From Hermatobates lingyangjiaoensis (taxonomy: Eukaryota; Arthropoda; Insecta; Hemiptera; Hermatobatidae): a stretch of DNA of 64,000 nucleotides. The position numbers and the translations under genes are program-made. Shown one piece after another: positions 56,771 to 64,000 of this stretch. The notes beneath the pieces were generated by a model that did no database searches, was not told the origin of the DNA, and saw only the letters and a list, made by a program, of their open reading frames with translations. The stretch lies in contig JAPFBL010000068.1 in assembly GCA_026182355.1 (NCBI GenBank), forward strand, positions 1,364,001-1,428,000, read 5' to 3'. Each line of letters begins with the position of its first letter. The stretch's first letter is position 1.

Positions 56771-58425
56771 ACACAGAAGAATGTGCAGCACAATCACAAC
56801 TAACAACTTAAAACCCCATGACCAAAGAAGTAAGATTAAACTGGTTAAAGAGAAATAGATTTTAAAAAAATATGTAAAAGTTAATTTTTTTAATTAATAT
56901 CAATATTTAAATATAAGAACTAAAGAAATAAAAATGACTAATTACACTTTGAGGAACTGTTTTTACCGACTGGTCGATAACCAGTGGTACCTTCTGTTCT
57001 CTTCAGTAATGCTCAAAATTCGTAATAATAGCCATAAAGTTATTTATTAATACTTATTATTAATAATTTTTAATTACTATTTTTTTCTTAAGCGATATAC
57101 GAGTACATAAGGACTGTTGTAGGTAGATTTGTGTATACAGCATTCTTCTTTACACTTATTGCTTCTTCTTTACAATTTGTAGAGCACGCTACATAAGACA
57201 GAAACTCCTGCTTTCCTCTTGCTATCATCACGAGGTTATCTGCATAGCCTTGTGGATTATTACCATGATTATTTTATTTATTGAGTAAATCATCCGCAAC
57301 TAATTATCACAATAAGGATATTAGACAGCTCCCTGAGGACAGTTTACGGTGGAAAGAAAGTAATGAGTGGGAATGATTTAGTAATAAGATATAAGATGCA
57401 GCCTCGTAGATATTCTGCGAGCCTTATACTGTGCACAGTAGCTACAATACTTCAAAATAAAGACACAAATCTACGAAAGATTGAATGCATGCATTTTGAT
57501 TGCATTATTATAAATATGTTGCTTCCGACGCACGTAATTTTAAATGTTAACCGTCAGTGCTGTTTCAAAGGACAGGAAATTTGGTTCTTTGTTATTGAAC
57601 GTTGTCTTGATAATGAGCAAACGACACTAGCAGTTCCTTGTAAAATCATAAGTTTGCACTGCTTTAACTGATTAGGGTAGTAGTGTTTAGCTAGTATGAG
57701 GTGTTGGACTGATTGGGGGCCGACAGCTTTACCCCTCCTCGAGGAATGGGGAACACAAGGCTACAGTTGAGGTCAAGATTCCAGCCTATGTACTTACTAG
57801 CAGCAAGCCGGCTGACTAGAGCAGACATGAAGGCTCTATTACTGTTACCACTTCTATATCACCCTCACACAACTCCACTCCTGAATCGAGTAAACGATTA
57901 AAATCAAGTTAACCATTCCTAATAAATACATTTCGAAGCAGTCTGTTGAAGGAAGATCTGTACTTATAGTACTATCCTTGCTTCAAACAACAGTTACAAA
58001 GAATTTTGAACTTTAGTTCTTGGTTTTTATAAATGACAAAAATAAGAATATAATCAATACCAGCATGAAAATGCTCTTTGTTGAATGATTGTTTTTCAAA
58101 GGCTAAACATGAAATACATGGGACGATTTTTTTATTCTACATCCAAATTACTTCCACCTCCGCCGTTTGTTACGCATTCAGGTAAGCACATATCATCGTA
58201 AAGGTTGCCAGCAAACATTTTTTTTTTAAAAAAACAGTTTATAAAACGTGATCAAAAAGCATATATACAGTGGCTTAAATTGCAATGTTTATATATGTTA
58301 GATTAACAAAATTGTTTTTTCTCTTTCTTATTTAATAACTTAATTGAATAAATGTAAGTTGTTATGTAGGACGTTATTATTACGAGTTACGCCTTTACTA
58401 CGAAACACCCAATCATCATTGATAC
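56771..58425. other. Unique DNA with one unrecognised open frame
   Basis: The 102-codon plus-strand frame at 57363-57671 is among the longest in the window not built on a simple repeat. It has scattered Cys residues and no domain I know, and its base composition hardly differs from the flanks, so I do not call it a gene. 57700-57900 is richer in G+C (GGGGGCCGACAGC, CCTCCTCGAGGAATGGGG) and unassigned. Confidence 0.3.
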
Positions 58426-58506
58426 CTGTGGCCAATGACTGAGAAGGAAATGATTGCGAATGAAAGTGGTCAATTCATAAAGTTCATAAAATCTATAAAA
58501 TTGTAA
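58426..58506 (+). pseudogene. LINE reverse transcriptase extreme C-terminus, copy 2
   Basis: Frame from 58426 reads LWPMTEKEMIANESGQFIKF and ends at TAA 58504-58506. It aligns with the last third of the 24.4-kb LINE protein (LPMTECEKITNKTLKLIKF). The Cys/His part is absent, so this copy is more strongly 5'-truncated, as LINE copies usually are. The assignment depends on the shared tail that follows. Confidence 0.65.
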
Positions 58507-58715
58507 GATAAGCCTTATAACTGAACCAAAAATGTAATTATCTCTCATTTAAGACTGAAAATAGTAATTATAGTAATATCAACAATATAATTACATAATT
58601 TTAATATTAATGTGAATTCTTAAATATTATGCCCATTGTATCATTTTTTTAAATTCAATTATTTAATAATTAATGACTGTATTGTTTAAAATTTTTCATA
58701 TTATAATTTGCACCC
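58507..58715 (+). mobile_element. LINE 3' untranslated tail, copy 2
   Basis: Same order of AT-rich words as 24723-24935, including TTTAAGACTGAAAATAGTAA and ATTATAGTAATATCAACAAT. Ends near TTTTTCATATTATAATTTGC. Confidence 0.7.
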
Positions 58716-58989
58716 AAATCAGGAAAAAAAGTTGTATCCTCCGACAATGTAACAATTAATTTTATTCTATACACACAGAGCGTTATGATTTCACTTTGAG
58801 TTCTTTTGGTCGAATGGATAGCTGAATGAACGATATCCACATAGGGTTCATAGACAGATAGTCTATGAATTCATAGATATTGTTCCTGTCAATGATGGTG
58901 ATCTATTATAATGAAAATGGATGTCAGAATTATAATTTACCATATTCATCCTAATGATGAAGGTAATAACAATTATTTTTACTAAAAGA

Positions 58990-59110
58990 CGTGAAGAGCA
59001 AATCCAGAATGCCCATACCAATATGTGAACACAGACTAAATGTGACTCTGACGAGACCAGTTGTTTTGGTCATCAGAACTTAGTCACATTTCGGTGCAGT
59101 TTAAACCACA
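58990..59110. repeat. Small fold-back with cores readable on both strands
   Basis: CTAAATGTGACTCTGACGAG and GACCA face TGGTC and ATCAGAACTTAGTCACATTT. Plus strand: CTGACGA (59048-59054), GACCA/TGGTC hairpin (59055-59059 and 59067-59071) with no extra base. Minus strand: CTGATGA (59070-59076) followed by CCA/TGG. GAAA is not at the expected place on either strand. Confidence 0.6.
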
Positions 59111-61062
59111 TTATACTGTAGTTTCATTTCTCATGATCAATATGAAACCTTGTTTATAATAAGCCCACTTGTGTCCCAGATACTGCACTACTACTTAAAA
59201 TTGAAAAATTTCTAAACTTATCTTTCGCAATGAAAAAATTATTTGCCCCTGTACGTATATTATCGATTTTATTACAACAGTACATCAATTACACAAATCA
59301 AAGAAACAGGAAAATACTTCGAAAAATTACTGACCTTTGAATGGTCTTGACACTTGAAATAAGATAAAATACTTTGAATAAACACTTTAAATATACACAT
59401 TCCTTTCTTTTATTATATACTTCTTTAAACACTTTCTTAGCCCATAAACAATCTACTGTGTTCTAAAAAAAACTGTTTTTCTATAATAAATCTCAGTCAT
59501 TACATTTATATTACAAACTTATCAGAATCAATATGCCACTTCAAATTTTATTTATAATTCTATTATAAATAGACTTATTTATTTATTTTTCAAATAAATT
59601 CGATTTGCTAAACCTCATCTTTACGATGATAAAACCAGATCTCAACTGCAGGTATACATTGTTTTAAGCAACTCCGATTCGCTAAACCTCATTTACAATG
59701 TACTAAATATACTTTCAGACTAACATTCGTTTATACATTTCAGTTTACTGTAAATACCAATTTCATGAAAACGATAGATTAGTGCTGTGTAACAATACAT
59801 ATATAACCAACTGTCCGCTCACTGATATAGTGTTCGTTTCTGAACTTTTTAGAACTATTGAATCTAATTAATTAAAACTATAACAAATTGAAAACAGTTA
59901 TCAGGTAAGTAACTCAACTTATAATATTGTCTCAAAAATTACTAAGAATTATCTTTGAAACATAAATATCATAATAGCCATTTCCTCTCTTTCATTAATC
60001 ATTAAACAAAATCTCTCTCATTAAGCATCATTAAACAAAAAAAAGAAACCTATTAAACTTAAATAAATGATAGCATCTTATGGCTGGAATAAGATTTGAA
60101 AAACCAGACGAATAGCCTAGAGCAGTTGTGGGCATAATTTGGGCGACTTTCGCCTTCGCTTGAGCCAGGCAAATAGATTCATCTGATATATTCAAAAATT
60201 ACTTTATTTATAACAGATATTAAAAAAGTTTGTAACATAATAATTTCGAAATAAAATATTAACATTTTCATTTTAACGATATTTAAAAAAATATTTTAAT
60301 TACAGTGCTTCACGAATTAAGGATTTTTTCAGAAATAAAAATCATGGTTTTAATCCCAGCATAAGTTTCTGTTGCCAGTAGAAAATTCTACCACCTGAGA
60401 TTACAAATATATAGTTTGAATATATGTAATTGCAATGATAAACTGACAATCAACCAAAATTATAAAAGAAGCCATCTAAAAGTTTAATATATTTACAAAG
60501 CGCTAATAGTACGCTGATAAGGCCTACAACGCGTCGGGAATTCAAGATAACAGTCTTAATAACTTCTTCTCAAACAGATAAATATAAACATCAAATATTG
60601 AACTATCCGTAAACGAAAAACAAGCAACTAAAACGGAACAGGCTCTTTCATTCATTATTAAAGTAAATCAAATCGAAAAAATAAGTCTTATCAAGAATCA
60701 ATAGAGGAAATTAAAATATCTCCCTGTAATCTTATCACGCTCTCTTAATACTGTGTATAGAAATTCAATAGCAAACAGGGAAAGGAAAACAAACCAGCTT
60801 TCAGAAACAAAGCTTTTTTTTAAATACTATCTGAAGTCTATAACATTTCAAATAGTATACAGCACTTTGTTTACTTATTTTCATAAAATATTGTATACCT
60901 TCTTTTCTGGTAGCATCTATTACTAAAATTGGCATGGTGTTGATAATTATCAGATCATAATCTTTCTCTCAAACAATAGGTTCTTTTATTTAAAAGCAAT
61001 GATCCTCTATACTGCGTCCGTGTCGAACCTAAAGAATTGGAGAGAAGAGCATTGCATGAGGA
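59111..61062. other. AT-rich stretch without recognisable genes
   Basis: Nothing recognised in nearly 2 kb. CAACTCCGATTCGCTAAACC/AATTCGATTTGCTAAACCTC recur at about 59610 and 59670 as a short tandem duplication. Confidence 0.45.
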
Positions 61063-61248
61063 GTCCTGCAGCTAAAGTTAAGTGTATTGAAAGAAAGTGT
61101 AAACCAAGCTATTTCTCCTGCTCTCTAAATTACCGAGCATGCACAAGCTCTTTGTATTAGAGGTAAGGTCTTAAGCCCCAGCACGATCGCAACCCTGTCC
61201 GAAATCGAGCCCAAAATGTCAATTATTACATTCAGGTAGGGTCGGTAA
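61063..61248. repeat. 185-bp repeat, copy 1
   Basis: Begins GTCCTGCAGCTAAAG and ends GGTAGGGTCGGTAA. Matches 62769-62952 along the full length with about 90% identity by eye (AGAAAGTGTAAACCAAGC and CGAGCCCAAAATGTCAATTA are identical). Non-coding, with no clear inverted ends. Confidence 0.85.
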
Positions 61249-61379
61249 TACGTTAAAATATTAAATATTCAACATTTTTTATAATAAATGTAGTTTCATA
61301 TTATATATACTAAAACGATGTTTGGATATTAAACAATATAATAAAATAATTTGTATAAAATAGATGACCGAGATTCGCT

Positions 61380-61565
61380 TGGCTGGTGGAGAATAAACTC
61401 CAATGACCTAGCCCGATAGGTTTTTCGAGTCGAGTCGGGCTTTAATAGCCACGGGCATGGTCGGGCTCGATATATTAGTCTTCATTCTTACCTCTACGAA
61501 TGCAAAATATTTGTAGGGTGGCCCCCGGTTCACCGGGGGTCTGATTCATGCATCAGACTATCGCA
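61380..61565. other. GC-rich hairpin island
   Basis: Three stems in about 180 bp: AGCCCGA (about 61419) with TCGGGCT (about 61446), then CCCCCGGT (61522-61529) with ACCGGGGG (61532-61539), then GTCTGAT (61539-61545) with ATCAGAC (61552-61558). The last two abut. The word TCGGGCT recurs. In so AT-rich a context this looks like a structured RNA or a structured transposon end. I could not match it to tRNA, snRNA or histone stem-loop consensus. Confidence 0.5.
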
Positions 61566-62296
61566 TGATCCTCGCTTTGTACTGGTCCCAAAATTCAAGA
61601 CTGGATAGATAGGTTTGATTAGTCCTGGCGTAAGGAGCGGGATAGGTTCATGCGCCAGGTTCGCACGTCCATACATGCACATTTAAAATGTACGCAAGAT
61701 TATCATTCTAAAAAAAATACCGGGTACTTACCTTTCTTCAAAGTCTTTAATATTTTCCTTTTGTTCTCTTAAGCACCTATACATGAGCCCGCCATAGTTA
61801 TAGAGATAAATGTGATTTTTAACTTCCAGTTTGGCTGCTTTCAACATATTGATTCACCGACATCTCACCCACCATCAAGCATCTGCCAAATCGACCGACC
61901 GGTTTTTAGATGCCTTTGGTCGTCCCACGCAGAAATCTGCTCGGCATCCTTGCATCATGCCCTAACTACTGAAGCGAAGATATTTGATGAAAGAAAGGAG
62001 TCTGAGAGAGGGTACATGGTCCCGCCTTTCATAGGAATGAGAATGTATCTAGTATCCCAGAGGTGATTACAACTAATAGAACTAAATATCATTTTAAAAA
62101 TATATAGAAAATAAAGAAAACAACATCTATCAAAATAATTGAATTTTACTTAAAAGGGAAACTCACCAAACATGATAGCACACCATCTAGTAAGAAAAAC
62201 CTCCTTACTTATATAAAAAAAGATATAAGAATAAAATATAATCTAAAATACAAAACAGTCCAGGTAATAGGACTCAGAAGGAACCATCTAAATGAA
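61566..62296. other. GC-richer unique DNA, no gene recognised
   Basis: An 84-codon plus-strand frame (61812-62066) lies in a block with raised G+C but has no recognisable domain. The sequence around ATCGACCGACCGGTTTTTAG is palindromic at ACCGGT. Coding cannot be excluded. Confidence 0.3.
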
Positions 62297-62335
62297 TCTC
62301 TCTCTCGCTCTCTCTCTCTCACTCTCTCTCTCTCA

Positions 62336-62367
<32 letters not shown>

Positions 62368-62381
62368 TTCTCTCTTTCTGC
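62297..62381. repeat. (CT)n microsatellite
   Basis: CT run with a few interruptions. Confidence 0.97.
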
Positions 62382-62768
62382 ATGTGTATGTGAGTGAGTG
62401 AGAGTGTGAAAGAGTGAGTGGATGTAAGCAAGCTGAACATCTCAAAACCAATAAGGCTTATAATAAAAATCTTATATTTCTTTTTTTCCATTTTATTTAT
62501 TTTTATTTAACATTACATTTAATTTTACATTTAATGTACTTTCACTACATTATCTGAAAGAAAAACTCATTTTACTATAATTTTGTACAAATCTGTTTAC
62601 CCGGTTCCTTTTAAAATGGCATATGATTTAATAAGTCCAAGAATAACCTGATTAATAATATTAATATATATGAAATCATCCTTTCATATGTCATATTGTG
62701 TATGTGACAGGAGCAATCTGTGGAAAATGGTCCTTTAAAGTAAAAAGTTTAAGAAAAAGTTATTAGCA

Positions 62769-62952
62769 GTCCTGCAGCTAAAGCTAGAGTATTGAAAGAA
62801 AGTGTAAACCAAGCTATTTCTCCTGCTCTCGAAATTACCGAGCATACACAAGCACTTTGTATTAGAGGTAAGATCTTAAGTCCCAGCACAAGCGCAACCC
62901 TGTTTGAAATCGAGCCCAAAATGTCAATTATTACTTTCAGGTAGGGTCGGTA
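62769..62952. repeat. 185-bp repeat, copy 2
   Basis: Same orientation as copy 1, 1.7 kb downstream. Differences include GTTAAGTG against GCTAGAG near the start and CACGATCGC against CACAAGCGC. The flanks are unrelated, so this is a dispersed repeat or a fragment of a larger element spanning both. Confidence 0.85.
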
Positions 62953-64000
62953 ACGTATAGAAATGAATAAATTTCGAAATTTTTGTGATTAAGACATCGT
63001 TATTAAACAAATGGAAGAAAAATTTAAATATAATTATCCAAGTTCATAAATATCTCTAATTTTTGTTGTAATACGAGTCAGTCAGTAAAGCTGACTATAT
63101 AAGCTTTGTTCGTGACTGAGTCTTTACCTTTGTACTTGCTTCCTTTCTGAGAAATATGGCCAAAAAATATTTTCCCAAAAATAAGGAATAAATCAAAATA
63201 GCTAATTTTTTATTTTATTTGACTAAAATACATTATTTTCAAAGTGTAATTATAATTTAATTAATTATTTAAATCAATAAATTCAGGTTATGATTACAGA
63301 CATGAATTTATTGATTTATTTGAAGAATTTAATTATGAAAATGGGAAACCGCACGCGGGCTAGACCAGATTTAGTTTGTTTTATATCGTACCTTGTATAT
63401 AATTATATTTACTGTTTCAATTCTATATTATATTTTGATAAGGTAAGGAAGAAGGAATACTTTTAATGACAAGGGAAAACTATTTTTTTTTCTACCAGTA
63501 TGGCCTGGTTGACAAATTATTAAAATCAATTTGGTTGAAGGTTGAGATTTACATCAATACAAGTTAAGATGACGCTGAAATATATATACGATGGCGTCAA
63601 AAGTGATATATTAGCGGCACATTTAGGATTGATAGAGATGTGTTTCAGACTTGCCTGTAGTCAGAGAGAACATAAAAGCTGATGGGGGACAAAACTTTTG
63701 CCAAATAATACGCAACGGCTAACTTATTTCGCAATATTGATTTCACAACCGAAAACTTCTCGATTATATGGCGACTTATTCAATAAATACTATGTTTCAA
63801 TTAGCAAAAGAAATAACAATATTATGTTTTAACAAATTATATCAATAATAACAAAGTTTGCAAATTTAGTATCAGTAATTCTTAACAAATGCCACATTAA
63901 AGTTGTCATAGTAGTAGAAAAAAAGCTGACTTCACCCTCGGTCACTTTTTCAGTCCGTATCCGAATTCATCCATTGTCAAGAGAATACAAAGTTATTCTG
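62953..64000. other. AT-rich stretch with one fold-back
   Basis: No gene recognised. An AT-rich inverted repeat lies at about 63268-63323 (TTTAAATCAATAAATTCA facing TGAATTTATTGATTTATTTG) with a loop of about 16 bases. Confidence 0.5.

Noticed and set aside
57363..57671. 102-codon frame as a host exon
   Set aside because: No known domain, base composition close to that of the flanks, and no convincing splice sites; a frame of this length is expected by chance in 64 kb.
61522..61558. Intrinsic transcription terminator
   Set aside because: The hairpins are followed by no T run, and the genome is eukaryotic.
61716..61735. U1 snRNA 5' end (ACCGGGTACTTACC-like)
   Set aside because: Only the short ACTTACC word matches; the downstream U1 structure is absent.
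62209..62451. Arg-Glu-rich coiled-coil-like frame on the minus strand
   Set aside because: It is the translation of the (CT)n microsatellite.

Overview
The window reads as a piece of an AT-rich animal genome (roughly 30% G+C by eye). There are no operons, no ribosome binding sites and no long reading frames. Simple repeats ((TA)n, (TG)n, (CT)n) are abundant, and remnants of Penelope-like elements (PLEs), non-LTR retrotransposons (LINEs), tRNA-derived SINEs and Helitron-like elements are scattered throughout. The SINEs end in a TTAGG-type repeat, which is the arthropod telomere unit, so an arthropod (perhaps crustacean or chelicerate) is my guess; it rests on weak evidence. I found no host protein-coding exon, tRNA gene or rRNA gene that I can defend. 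The stretch is best seen as intergenic or deep intronic DNA.

Layout. 1-1.9 kb: unique AT-rich DNA with one perfect hairpin. 1.9-5.4 kb: PLE debris, including a reverse-transcriptase fragment at 4.45-4.80 kb, fold-back repeats and (TA)n/(AG)n. 5.4-10 kb: mostly unique, with SINEs at 6.9 and 9.7 kb. 10.1-10.9 kb: two fold-back or terminal repeats. 13.3-15.4 kb: two SINEs, each followed by a copy of a small MITE-like repeat. 16.7-17.0 kb: degenerate minisatellite. 19.3-21.7 kb: fold-backs and microsatellites. 22.7-23.2 kb: degenerate repeats. 24.4-25.5 kb: a LINE 3' end and a fold-back. 26.4 kb: fold-back. 31.2-35.2 kb: dense terminal-repeat debris. 36.06-37.61 kb: two related Helitron-like elements in tandem. 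41.7-43.3 kb: the best PLE body (reverse transcriptase, then Cys motif and GIY-YIG remnant). 45.4 kb: minisatellite. 46.35-47.31 kb: foldback element. 48.9-49.4 kb: second PLE GIY-YIG end. 50.2-56.7 kb: the densest run of fold-backs, including a palindrome of about 1.38 kb and a nearly complete hammerhead-like motif. 58.4 kb: second LINE 3' end. 61.0-63.0 kb: a GC-rich hairpin island between two copies of a 185-bp repeat.

The main pattern is a shared RNA-like core in many terminal repeats that are otherwise unrelated in sequence. I call the families A (10.7, 35.0, 50.2 kb), B (25.4, 34.7, 50.4-50.9 kb), C (26.4, 51.1, 52.3 kb), D (19.4, 32.0 kb), E (5.2, 10.3, 53.5 kb), F (4.1, 35.2 kb) and G (4.8, 19.8, 31.8 kb). 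The core is CTGANGA, usually one extra base, a hairpin whose two strands change together from family to family, then GAAA. This is the plan of a hammerhead ribozyme. PLE terminal repeats are known to carry hammerhead motifs. What is unusual here is the number of families in one 64-kb window and the recurrent extra base between CTGANGA and helix II. The copy at 56.31 kb also has helix I, helix III and a GTC cleavage triplet.

All mobile-element coding remnants are broken by stops or frameshifts, so the window holds no evidently active element. Functional statements about them rest on family knowledge.
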